This document shows, piece after piece, positions 43,674 through 51,290 of a stretch of DNA of 64,000 nt. Below the pieces are notes generated by a model. It was not told the origin of the DNA and made no database searches. It was given only the letters and a program-made list of their open reading frames with translations. The stretch comes from Butyrivibrio sp. CB08. GTDB taxonomy: Bacteria; Bacillota; Clostridia; Lachnospirales; Lachnospiraceae. Numbering within the stretch: position 1 is the first letter of the stretch; each line of letters begins with the position of its first letter. The stretch spans positions 124,001-188,000 of the forward strand of contig NZ_RAIR01000007.1 of the NCBI RefSeq assembly GCF_003625485.1, read 5' to 3'. The position numbers and the translations under genes are program-made.

Positions 43674-44300
43674 TTAGCCTACGCCATGCTCTCTGTTATA
43701 GCCCGCACAGACCATGTTTGTGTTGTTAATAAGGATGTTCCATCCGATGAATGGTCCAACGCCGCAAAGAAGTGCACCAAACAGGAACCAGAGAAGCACT
43801 GTTGTGCCATTCTCAGTAACTGTGTAGCCATATCTCTGGCAGTTTCTTGCAAGTCTGTCGCCAAGCTTGTAAACCCAGATGTATGAATAGATACCGCAAG
43901 TTACCAGGGACAGAAGGATGTACAGAAGAAGCCCTGGTGTCTCATCGCCATCGCCAGCGCAGGCTGTGTTTACATCCTTGATCATGTAGTACAGGAAAAT
44001 GTACATGTAAATTCCGCAGGTTACAAGTGACAGAAGAATGAAGATCAGAAGGCTTCTGTCAGTTCTAAGTGGCATGAATGCCTGTGGGCCAGCGTTGTAG
44101 CTGCCTGCGTTGTATCCGTTGTTTACTCCATTGTATCCGCCGTTTGTTCCTGTAAAGCCAGGTGCTGGAGCTGGATCAACTGGTGTATTCTCGTCATAAA
44201 CAAAGCCCTTAACTTCACCGCTATTATTCACAGGTGTTCCGCAGTTAGGGCAGAACTTTGCGCCGTCTTCTACCTGTGTTCCACAATTCTCACAAAACAT
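43674..44300 (-). CDS. Zinc-ribbon DUF4234 membrane protein
   Basis: 208 residues. N-terminal zinc ribbon MFCENCGTQVEDGAKFCPNCG. A Pro/Gly/Asn-rich linker (about 35-75). Then a DUF4234 domain with four helices, in which LLSLVTCGIYMYIFLYYMI and LLSLVTCGIYSYIWVYKLG are an internal repeat. Function unknown. It is last in a likely three-gene unit with a CLC channel and a DUF2752 protein. Confidence 0.85.
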   Translation of the reverse strand: MFCENCGTQVEDGAKFCPNCGTPVNNSGEVKGFVYDENTPVDPAPAPGFTGTNGGYNGVNNGYNAGSYNAGPQAFMPLRTDRSLLIFILLSLVTCGIYMYIFLYYMIKDVNTACAGDGDETPGLLLYILLSLVTCGIYSYIWVYKLGDRLARNCQRYGYTVTENGTTVLLWFLFGALLCGVGPFIGWNILINNTNMVCAGYNREHGVG

Positions 44301-44347
44301 TTATCTTTTCTCCTCCTCAATATATGGCAGGGAATAGAGATCTCTTT

Positions 44348-44752
44348 TCACCCAAAAAAGCTAAGCCCCAGCCGTATAGTTCTGTAGATCGCTCCGTGAG
44401 CCGGCTCGCACACTACTACTGTATCTGCCGGGTTCCAAAGCCTCAACAGGTATATTATAGAGAAGAGGACTATGGTTGTAAACAACAAAAAATGGGTTAG
44501 TTTCTTTGAAAGTCTTGCGCGGAAAGGGAAGATGGTTGCTGCGATCAAGGGGATTATCCATAACGGATGATATTTAAATGCACTGGCGAAGTCGAGGCGA
44601 AGCAGGGACACATACGCCCTGGTCATGCCACAGCCCATGCAGGAAATCCCCGTCAGATATTTGATGGGGCAACCAATGCCTGATATGTAAAATAGACAAT
44701 AGACAAGCACTACCGCTAGGATCGCCGGCAGTGCTTCTTTTAGTTTCTTCAT
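44348..44752 (-). CDS. DUF2752 membrane protein
   Basis: 134 residues. Segments GIGCPIKYLTGISCMGCGMTRAYVSLL and FKYHPLW are the DUF2752 signature, with the CxxCGxTR motif. Three to four helices. The gene follows the CLC gene by 1 nt and precedes the DUF4234 gene by 47 nt, a frequent pairing in this family. Function unknown. Confidence 0.85.
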   Translation of the reverse strand: MKKLKEALPAILAVVLVYCLFYISGIGCPIKYLTGISCMGCGMTRAYVSLLRLDFASAFKYHPLWIIPLIAATIFPFRARLSKKLTHFLLFTTIVLFSIIYLLRLWNPADTVVVCEPAHGAIYRTIRLGLSFFG

Positions 44753-44753
44753 A

Positions 44754-46037
44754 TTATTTGGTTTCCCTGTTAACGTACTTGTTGTGGAACTTGGAATACA
44801 TGATCTTCTGGCTGCTGTAGAGGCTGTAGTAGCCAGAGAAGGTGTAGCTTAAGGCAATTGCCAGAAGGTAATATGGCATTCCCTTGAATCCAAAGAGCTC
44901 AAAGCATATGAACAGCGAAGAGATCGGACAGTTGGTGACGCCGCAGAACAGCGCTCCCATTCCGATAGCTGCGCAAAGAGCCGGATCAAAGCCAAGAAGC
45001 TGTGAATACAGGCATCCGAAGGTCGCTCCGATGTACAGCGCTGGCACGATCTCACCGCCTTTATAGCCTGCTCCCAGTGTCAGAGCTGTGAAGATTATCT
45101 TTAATAGGAAGGCCCAGGCTGGAGCCTCGCCCTTAAGCGCCATCTCGATGACGTTCATACCTGCACCATTGTAGTATCTTGTTCCTGATATGAAGGTCAA
45201 TGCTGTTACGATACAGCCGCCTACGAATACGCGAATATATGGATTTGCGAAAACTTTTTTGTATGTCTTGCCTGCAAGTTTAAGGGTTGTACAGAACAGC
45301 ACGCTGACAAAGGCGCAAAGAAGCGCCAGAAGGCCAGTATAGATGCCGTTTTGAACCGTCAGCTCAGGAACGATGTTAACTGCAAACTGCTCTCCTGTTG
45401 CGCCAAGGAATTCCGCAACTCCCTGAGCTACAAGAGCTGAGATTACGCATGGAACCAGGGCTGAATAGTACATTACACCTACGTTCTCGATCTCCATCGC
45501 CATGAATGACGCTGTCATAGGCGTTCCAAACAGCGCTGAGAAAGCGGCACTCATACCGCACATGGTCATGATCTTGACGTTTCCTTCTTTTAACCTGCAG
45601 AGTTTGCCCAGGTTATAGCCAATGCTGCCGCCCATCTGGAGCGCAGCACTCTCACGTCCTGTAGATCCACCAAACAGGTGGGTTATCGTCGTTGAAATAA
45701 AGATAAGCGGCGCCTTCGTTACCGGAAGGTGCTCTCCCTCCTGAATAGACTTGATGACAAGGTTTGTGCCCTTGTCCTCGTAGTCCTTGCAGAGCCTGTA
45801 GAGGAATACGATGAACAGACCTGCTACTGGCAGGCCTAAGATGATCAGGTCATGGCTGGTCCTAAACTCCGTCGCAAAGCCAATAGCCTTGGAGAACAAG
45901 GCTCCGATCGCGCCAACTATAGCGCCCGTCAGCCCTCCAAGGACTACCCATCTAAACAGCACCCTGATCCTGCCAATGAGGTCAAGGTCTGGAATATGTT
46001 CAATTAGTGTGCCGATTCGGCTGTTTTTTTCTTCCAT
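44754..46037 (-). CDS. CLC-family chloride (or fluoride) channel/transporter
   Basis: 427 residues, about 10-12 helices. The gating-glutamate motif reads GSTGRESAALQMGGSIG, so the Glu of GREGP is kept but the following Gly-Pro is Ser-Ala. The later GGEIVPALYIGA stands for GxFxP. CLC-F-like fluoride antiporters share a similar divergent motif, but I cannot assign the ion. There is no C-terminal CBS domain. The ATG at 46037 has no Shine-Dalgarno sequence and sits 6 nt after the -10 element. Confidence 0.85.
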   Translation of the reverse strand: MEEKNSRIGTLIEHIPDLDLIGRIRVLFRWVVLGGLTGAIVGAIGALFSKAIGFATEFRTSHDLIILGLPVAGLFIVFLYRLCKDYEDKGTNLVIKSIQEGEHLPVTKAPLIFISTTITHLFGGSTGRESAALQMGGSIGYNLGKLCRLKEGNVKIMTMCGMSAAFSALFGTPMTASFMAMEIENVGVMYYSALVPCVISALVAQGVAEFLGATGEQFAVNIVPELTVQNGIYTGLLALLCAFVSVLFCTTLKLAGKTYKKVFANPYIRVFVGGCIVTALTFISGTRYYNGAGMNVIEMALKGEAPAWAFLLKIIFTALTLGAGYKGGEIVPALYIGATFGCLYSQLLGFDPALCAAIGMGALFCGVTNCPISSLFICFELFGFKGMPYYLLAIALSYTFSGYYSLYSSQKIMYSKFHNKYVNRETK

Positions 46038-46043
46038 AGGTCA

Positions 46044-46072
46044 ATAGTACCACTTGGGGAGGGGAATTTCAA
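46044..46072 (-). promoter_or_regulatory. Promoter directly abutting the CLC start codon
   Basis: On the minus strand TTGAAA (46067-46072), a 17-nt spacer and TACTAT (46044-46049). Only six nucleotides separate the -10 from the CLC ATG, so the transcript would be leaderless. Confidence 0.6.
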
Positions 46073-46200
46073 AAAGGGTTAAGGAGATTTGGTGACTGGC
46101 GCTGGTTGGGCAGAATTTTGATCGTTATGCGCTTGGCTATGATGGCTGGCGCGGAACGCGCCAAAACAATTCTATCTTTTTGTTATGCTCTTGTTCAGAT

Positions 46201-46440
46201 GCAATTTGGGCCAAAAGTCTCTCTGCTCGCTGCAATTTGGGCCAAAAGCCGCCATTTTCAAAAAGGGGTGTACCTGACTTTTAAAAACTTATCGCTATAT
46301 CGCACTCTTTTGGGCCAAACCCCTATCTTTTGAAAAAGAGGGGCAATTCAGATAGCCTTTTTCCTTGGATTTCCTATGAAAAACCTTGATTCTGATTGCC
46401 CCTCTTTTCCCCAAACCCACTTTTTGGCCCAATTTTACAT
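46201..46440. repeat. MITE-like non-coding element with nested inverted repeats
   Basis: GCAATTTGGGCCAAAAG occurs at 46201-46217 and 46232-46248; TTTTGGGCCAAA is at 46308-46319; the inverted form TTTTTGGCCCAATTTTA is at 46421-46437. Inside, GAAAAAGAGGGGCAATTCAG (46332-46351) pairs with CTGATTGCCCCTCTTTTC (46392-46409) with two single-base bulges. The region 46050-46447 has no supportable ORF. Ends resemble terminal inverted repeats (AATTTGGGCCAAAA). Confidence 0.6.
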
Positions 46441-46447
46441 GGCAACA

Positions 46448-47248
46448 TCAGTAATGATTAACAAAATAATGTTCAATCACATCTACAGCTTTTATTGAAG
46501 TCAATGGGCAGTCTTTAGTCTCGTAAGTACAGATTAGATTCATGGTTTCTATGTAGCCATTCCGGGTATAGATCTGCATCTTCCTTAGATACTTTTCAAC
46601 ATAGTCAGGATCATCCATCTTGCCATAGTGCTCCCATATCCGAATGTCCTTCGTCTTTGGATCAAGAATGGTAAAGTCCGGACTAAGCAGTTGTCCACCA
46701 AACATCCTCACCCATTCATATCTATATGGAATTCCTCTCCTGTATAACTCATCAGCTATCATAGCTTCTGACTTAGATCGAACTAGATGTCCTTTCATTG
46801 TCGGAAATACAAGATGCTCAGGGTGATCCGTGCTCTGGTCATATGGTTCTTTTTCCCATCCTTCACACGAGTTATCCGGAATCACCTGTGGTTCAAGGAG
46901 CGCCCTGAATCCTGGCGCAGTTCGGAAAAGCTCATCTGCAGTTTGTTTAGGATAATACTCAAGATATTCATCTATCGCTTTGATCTCACGTTCAATCCCA
47001 TAAATCACGCGCTTTTTATAGGATTTCATAGCCAGCTCTTTGGCCAGACCCTGATTTGACTTTTTTATATACTTCCACTTCGTGCCAGATGGCGTTTCTA
47101 TCAGTTGATAGTATTTGAAATAATCGCCATTTTTCTTAGCCCTTAATCCGCCTTCAGGATAATGAGCCTTCTCAAACTCATATTCCTCTCTAGCCAGCCT
47201 CTCTACAAGCTTTGCCCTTTCTGCAAGCATAAGTGCAGTAATATCCAT
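46448..47248 (-). CDS. PD-(D/E)XK nuclease-like protein of unknown role
   Basis: 266 residues. A helical N-terminal half (LAERAKLVERLAREEYEFE, KKRVIYGIEREIKAIDEYL) is followed by a domain with VRSKSEAMIADELYRRGIPY, then SPDFTILDPKT and IWEHYGKMDDPDY. The E...PDF...WEH spacing fits a PD-(D/E)XK nuclease core. Similar proteins are common in Firmicutes accessory regions with no known role. It lies beside the MITE-like element. A single gene on the minus strand with no methylase or helicase nearby. Confidence 0.75.
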   Translation of the reverse strand: MDITALMLAERAKLVERLAREEYEFEKAHYPEGGLRAKKNGDYFKYYQLIETPSGTKWKYIKKSNQGLAKELAMKSYKKRVIYGIEREIKAIDEYLEYYPKQTADELFRTAPGFRALLEPQVIPDNSCEGWEKEPYDQSTDHPEHLVFPTMKGHLVRSKSEAMIADELYRRGIPYRYEWVRMFGGQLLSPDFTILDPKTKDIRIWEHYGKMDDPDYVEKYLRKMQIYTRNGYIETMNLICTYETKDCPLTSIKAVDVIEHYFVNHY

Positions 47249-47339
47249 GTTTCATACCTCTTCATTCAAAAATAAGAATCTTCTTTAGGAAGTGTTCCTG
47301 GCGAATCGCCATAAATGAATCCCATAAGAATACGCTAGA

Positions 47340-47414
47340 ACTGTGCAGACACAGTAACCTAAGAACGTGCAGTAATTGCACAAAGACAACTATACCAGTC
47401 AAATCTTAAGATTT
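47340..47414. repeat. Small palindromes in the 47.25-47.6 kb intergenic region
   Basis: GTGCAGTAATTGCAC (47368-47382) and AAATCTTAAGATTT (47401-47414) are short perfect dyads. CTGTGCAGACACAG (47341-47354) is similar in style to the 32.1 kb dyads. The gap 47249-47615 otherwise holds no supported gene. Confidence 0.45.
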
Positions 47415-47615
47415 ACCATCGAAAATCATTAATTTTTCTTAAGAAATACAAAATCCTCGCCATACTCCCCACTAGAGAAAAAGCACAACTATATACCATC
47501 CCTGTAACAAAATATCTGAAATTTTGTTCACTTCTGTGCTATCATATTGAAGAGGGGTATATTTATCCTTCGGACTTGCAACTTCAATTTTTGCCAGAGA
47601 AAGGAGCACCTGATT

Positions 47616-47891
47616 ATGTCAACTAACCAGCTGCAATATTCTCCGTTCAAACCAAATTTGAAGACAGCCGAAGTATTTGCGTGGGGTGATCCGGAGTACA
47701 ATTTATTCGACCAGCTTAATGAAAAGTATGAGAAGACACATCCTGAGTTCCAGGATCTGTCAAACTACGAAAAGATGGTCATCAAGCAGCAGATCCATCA
47801 TGAGGCAATTGGCTTAACGCCGCTTAATCTCATTATGGAGTTTGTGGAAGATCCACAGTTTGATGAGTTCAGAGCCATCGAGAACATCTAA
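47616..47891 (+). CDS. Uncharacterised 91-residue protein
   Basis: MSTNQLQYSPFKPNLKTAEV at the start; a helical acidic body with SNYEKMVIKQQIHHEAIG and a C-terminal MEFVEDPQFDEFRAIENI. No membrane segment, Cys or signal. AAGGAG lies nine bases upstream of ATG at 47616. An upstream in-frame extension to 47547 lacks such a site. No family recognised. Followed by a strong terminator, so the transcript is monocistronic. Confidence 0.6.
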   Translation: MSTNQLQYSPFKPNLKTAEVFAWGDPEYNLFDQLNEKYEKTHPEFQDLSNYEKMVIKQQIHHEAIGLTPLNLIMEFVEDPQFDEFRAIENI

Positions 47892-47920
47892 CCAGCAAAA
47901 CAGAATCCAACTAAAACAAA

Positions 47921-47956
47921 TCGCCGCAAAAGGCCTAAACAAGCCCTTTGCGGCGA
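47921..47956 (+). terminator. Terminator after the 91-residue gene
   Basis: TCGCCGCAAA(A)GGC pairs with GCC(C)TTTGCGGCGA, then CTTTATGTTTATTT. A long GC stem with a T-rich tail. Confidence 0.8.
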
Positions 47957-48065
47957 CTTTATGTTTATTTAATACTTATTTCCCACTCTCATAATTGAAT
48001 CCGCCAGCCTGTAGCTGTAATATTTCCATACAAGCTAAATTATAAAGGTAGTTTGCGGTTTTTTA

Positions 48066-48114
48066 GATGACGGCGCACATGGGGTCCAAATTGTTGCCCC
48101 AGACGCGCGTCATC
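48066..48114 (+). promoter_or_regulatory. Structured 5' leader hairpin of the 118-residue gene
   Basis: GATGACGGCGC pairs with GCGCGTCATC (one bulge), with an inner GGGG/CCCC stem. It ends immediately before GAGAGGGAG, the Shine-Dalgarno sequence. The position would allow it to control translation initiation; no known riboswitch class fits. Confidence 0.6.
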
Positions 48115-48127
48115 GAGAGGGAGTCAA

Positions 48128-48484
48128 ATGGCTATATCAATCGGTGGTATCGGAAGTGCATACGGAATGAGCTTCATTCAGCCAATGAACTATCCAGTTA
48201 AGAACGAAGGCTCTGTATCAGATGCTTTCATGGAGACTGGAATGTCAAATGCCATTATGAATGTGCCTCCTGTGGTTTATCCAAACGCACAGGAAATTCC
48301 AAAGGCAGATGATGAAAGCGATCCACTTGCACTTTCAATAAATACAGTTCAGAAAAGTCAGGAAGCAAATCGTATGTACAATGATGTAGCTTCCAAATTC
48401 CAGGGGATGACAACAGGGTACGCACAGAACTCAGAAGCCCTGAGCTATGGAATGAGTGGCAGTGCTATCGACCTATACGCGTAA
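48128..48484 (+). CDS. Uncharacterised 118-residue protein
   Basis: N-terminus MAISIGGIGSAYGMSFIQPM, C-terminus YAQNSEALSYGMSGSAIDLYA. The Gly/Ser/Ala-rich ends are reminiscent of Clostridial small motility-linked proteins, but I recognise no family. No membrane helix or signal peptide. GGGAG lies four to five bases upstream of ATG, directly after the hairpin. Monocistronic on the plus strand. Function unknown. Confidence 0.65.
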   Translation: MAISIGGIGSAYGMSFIQPMNYPVKNEGSVSDAFMETGMSNAIMNVPPVVYPNAQEIPKADDESDPLALSINTVQKSQEANRMYNDVASKFQGMTTGYAQNSEALSYGMSGSAIDLYA

Positions 48485-48509
48485 GGTAGGTGACATATAT
48501 ATAATGCAA

Positions 48510-48542
48510 AAGAGCGGGTGCCAGATGGCAGTCGTTTTTTTG
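48510..48542 (+). terminator. Weak terminator after the 118-residue gene
   Basis: GTGCCAGATGGCAGTC, a short TGCC/GGCA stem followed by GTTTTTTT. A weak stem but a good T-tract. Confidence 0.5.
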
Positions 48543-48548
48543 CGCCCA

Positions 48549-48592
48549 AAAATAGTGGCTCCCAGCTAGTTTCTTCAGCTACCCAGGAGCCA
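48549..48592 (-). terminator. Terminator after the Hpt gene
   Basis: GTGGCTCC and GGAGCCAC form an 8-bp stem across a loop with a smaller AGCT pairing. TATTTTT follows on the minus strand. Confidence 0.8.
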
Positions 48593-48604
48593 CCAAACAA
48601 CCTT

Positions 48605-48937
48605 TCACCCCTCCATTATCCTCTTCCGCTGTTCCATCACCCGCTGGTACAGCGCCTTGTAATCAACGTCAGCCTTGACCCGAAGGAATTCCGTCATATC
48701 AGAAATAGTGTTATATAGTGGCCCCAGCGCCAGGTTACCGATCACTCCCTTAAGGGCATGGACCATTTCAAAGGCCTCATCAAAGCGCCCGGCGTCCAAT
48801 AGTTCTCCCAGCGCTTCAAAGCGCTGGTCAGAAAGACCAAGCTCTATCATTTCCAGATAGAAGTCTTCCATGCCCATGCACCGCTCAAGGCCCTCATCTA
48901 CATTTGCACCAAACTCCCTAAGAGAATCGATCGTCAT
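48605..48937 (-). CDS. Histidine phosphotransfer (Hpt) domain protein
   Basis: 110 residues, all helical. HALKGVIGNLAL (near residue 61) carries the phospho-accepting His of the HxLKG motif. It follows the REC-GGDEF-EAL gene by 23 nt, with GGAGG before its ATG. It probably relays phosphate to or from the REC domain of that protein. No membrane kinase lies next to the pair. Confidence 0.85.
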   Translation of the reverse strand: MTIDSLREFGANVDEGLERCMGMEDFYLEMIELGLSDQRFEALGELLDAGRFDEAFEMVHALKGVIGNLALGPLYNTISDMTEFLRVKADVDYKALYQRVMEQRKRIMEG

Positions 48938-48960
48938 CTCTCATCCTCCAATACGTCGCC

Positions 48961-50679
48961 TTACCTGCCGCTTCTCTCTATCAGATGCCCAAATTCACTG
49001 GAACTGACTGGCTTCGAGAAGTAGTATCCCTGAATCACGTCGCAGCCTGCCTTCTTAAGCAAAAGGTACTGCTCCGAATTCTCCACACCCTCCGCGATTA
49101 GCGGAACATCCAGGAATCTTGCCACATTTACAATAAACTCCACCATGCTGATCTCTTTGTTGTTCTCAGCGATGCCCTTAATGAAGCCCATATCAAGCTT
49201 CAGCGCATCGATAGGCAGTGACGTCAGCATGTTAAGGGAAGAATATCCTCTTCCAAAATCGTCCATCTCTACTTTAAATCCTGCGTCCCGCAGGCTGTTT
49301 ACCACATCAACAATGGTAGTCACAGCGTCTGTATAGGCAGTCTCCGTGATCTCAAGGTGCATGTCCTTTGACTCCAGACCATTGTCTGCCAAAATCTTCT
49401 GCAAGAACTCCAATAGATCCGGGTCAAATATATCAACTCTGGAAACATTGACAGACACTGGCATTGTCACGCCATACATGTCACGCCACCTGCGCACATG
49501 CTTGGCAGCCTCCCGCCAGACAAACCTGTCCAGTTCCTTGATCTGTCCGTTTTCCTCAAACAAAGGAATGAAGAAGTCCGGCTTTATGTACCCAAGCTCA
49601 GGATGCTTCCATCTGACCAGCACCTCTGCGCTGTACAGCTCTGGTTCACCACTGCGAATATCGTACTTTGGCTGGAACACCACATTAAACTGGTTTTCCA
49701 AAAGAGCTTTCTCAATGTCGCCAAGAAGTTTGGCCTCATAAAGCTCTTTTTCATGCATGTTGTTGTCGTAGATTGCTACCATATCAAGGCTGGTGGTCTT
49801 TGATACGCTGTTGCAGGCCTGAAGTGCCCTGTCAAAGCGCTGTTGAAGATGAGCCGAGTGATACAGATCAGGGTACACGCCGACTCTAAAATGAATATCA
49901 TGATTCTCAGAAATATCGATAAGTCTGTCCGCCAAAGTCTTCCTTAGGAAGTCATAGTTCTCCTGATGCTCAATGTACAGATAGAAGCAGTCCGCATTAC
50001 TCCTGCAGGCAACGCCGCCGCATCCCCTGGCCACAGACCTGATACCATCTGCAATTGAGCACAGCACTCTGTTTCCAAAGCTTCTGCCGTACAGCTCATT
50101 TATCAGATGGAACTTGCTTATGTTTACCACCACCGCGTCAACTTCCTGCTCCGGGTGGAATTTGTCGTACTCTCTTGCGTACTGGAAGAAATACTCCCTG
50201 GTCAAAAGCCCAGTAAGAGCGTCCTTTCCGGTGGCTTCGATGATGTTTCTGTCGATGGACAGCTCAATTGCGCGCCTTACCCTGGCCTTTAACACCTCCG
50301 GCCTGTCATAAGGCTTGTTTAAAAAATCTATCGCTCCCCTGCGCAAACTCTCAACCTCGGCGCTTTCATCCGCCGTCAGCACAATAACTGGAATGTAGCG
50401 CAGATCCTCACTTCCCTTGATCTCCTCAAGGACCATGTACCCGTTGCCCCCTGGCATATGCAGGTCAAGCAAAACCAGCGACAGAAAATCCTTCTGGTTC
50501 TTGATAACATAGAGAGCCTCTTCTCCGGTCTCCGCGTAGGCAATGTCGTATTCCTCTTTAAGAATATTGCCCAGAATCCTTAGGTTTACAGGCTCATCAT
50601 CCACTACAAGAATTGTACGTCTGAAATCCTGCTCATGCTTCGCTTCAATGTCCAATGTGTTCCGGTTATTATTTGCCAT
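48961..50679 (-). CDS. Response regulator with degenerate GGDEF and EAL domain
   Basis: 572 residues. REC domain (about 18-135) with LVLLDLHMPGGNGY phospho-Asp. Degenerate GGDEF (about 150-300): the active loop reads SNADC, so no cyclase activity is expected. EAL domain (about 315-565): AEVLVRW, NVSRVD, EITETAY, DDFGRGYSS, LKLDMGFIKG and EGVEN keep the metal and base residues, though the EAL tripeptide is EVL. It is a probable c-di-GMP phosphodiesterase controlled by phosphorylation. ATG at 50679 (MANNNRN) has GAGGATG upstream and is preferred over 50712. Confidence 0.88.
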   Translation of the reverse strand: MANNNRNTLDIEAKHEQDFRRTILVVDDEPVNLRILGNILKEEYDIAYAETGEEALYVIKNQKDFLSLVLLDLHMPGGNGYMVLEEIKGSEDLRYIPVIVLTADESAEVESLRRGAIDFLNKPYDRPEVLKARVRRAIELSIDRNIIEATGKDALTGLLTREYFFQYAREYDKFHPEQEVDAVVVNISKFHLINELYGRSFGNRVLCSIADGIRSVARGCGGVACRSNADCFYLYIEHQENYDFLRKTLADRLIDISENHDIHFRVGVYPDLYHSAHLQQRFDRALQACNSVSKTTSLDMVAIYDNNMHEKELYEAKLLGDIEKALLENQFNVVFQPKYDIRSGEPELYSAEVLVRWKHPELGYIKPDFFIPLFEENGQIKELDRFVWREAAKHVRRWRDMYGVTMPVSVNVSRVDIFDPDLLEFLQKILADNGLESKDMHLEITETAYTDAVTTIVDVVNSLRDAGFKVEMDDFGRGYSSLNMLTSLPIDALKLDMGFIKGIAENNKEISMVEFIVNVARFLDVPLIAEGVENSEQYLLLKKAGCDVIQGYYFSKPVSSSEFGHLIERSGR

Positions 50680-50857
50680 ATCCACATCCTCACTGATATC
50701 GCGCCGCCCCATTGCGGCGAAAAAAACGGATAGTCACCCTTGTACTACTATTATAAAGAATAATCAACAAAAAGACCATCTTTTACCAAAATTTCGAATT
50801 CGTACCCCTAGCCAAAAAAGCATCGCAGCCACAGCACCTCGTCCATAAAAAGGCAAC

Positions 50858-50892
50858 AAAAAAGCTGCGACCAGGTTTCCCCAGCCGCAGCC
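50858..50892 (-). terminator. Terminator after the DUF1858 gene
   Basis: GCTGCGGCTGGGG...CCTGGTCGCAGC on the minus strand, followed by TTTTTT. A stem of about 10 bp with one mismatch. Confidence 0.85.
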
Positions 50893-50912
50893 GATTTCTC
50901 TTTTCCCAAATA

Positions 50913-51212
50913 TTATACGTTAGAGTTGTGCTCAAGAAGGTAATCGTTGAGCGCTTCTGTGATCTCGTCGCCGTCGATGCCGTGTACTGCACAAGCCTCA
51001 GCCAGTGACTCCATCTGTGATGCAGGGCATGAAATGCATCCCATTCCGCACTCCATAAGGAACTGCGCTGCGATAGGATGTTCCCTGATGATATCTCCAA
51101 CCAGCATGCTGGAATCAATTACGTCGCCAGCTGCCTTATTCTCTTCGTTTCCCATGTTACTTGCCTCTCTTTCTGTATCACTACCAAAGAATAAATCCTT
51201 TAATGAACCCAT
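50913..51212 (-). CDS. DUF1858 domain protein
   Basis: 99 residues. MLVGDIIREHPIAAQFLMECGMGCISCPASQMESLAEA is the DUF1858 core, with a CxxC pair (GCISCPA). Short N-terminal extension MGSLKDLFFGSD. AGGAG seven bases before ATG at 51212 decides the start; a longer frame to 51263 is unlikely. Domain often seen next to redox enzymes and hybrid-cluster proteins. It is 78 nt downstream of the aldo/keto reductase and could share its transcript. Confidence 0.85.
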   Translation of the reverse strand: MGSLKDLFFGSDTEREASNMGNEENKAAGDVIDSSMLVGDIIREHPIAAQFLMECGMGCISCPASQMESLAEACAVHGIDGDEITEALNDYLLEHNSNV

Positions 51213-51290
51213 TTTGTTACTCCTATAACGCCATTTCTGTAGCGCCAAAAAATCTTTCACCACACCAAAAATAGATTGTGCGAAACCATT

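Noticed and set aside
46038-46130. Fluoride (crcB) riboswitch before the CLC gene
   Set aside because: No GGNGAUGG or CUGAUGAUUCC elements seen; the promoter abuts the start codon and leaves no room for a leader.
48066-48114. c-di-GMP riboswitch in the leader of the 118-residue gene
   Set aside because: No GEMM-I core or tetraloop receptor could be recognised; only a simple long hairpin is seen.
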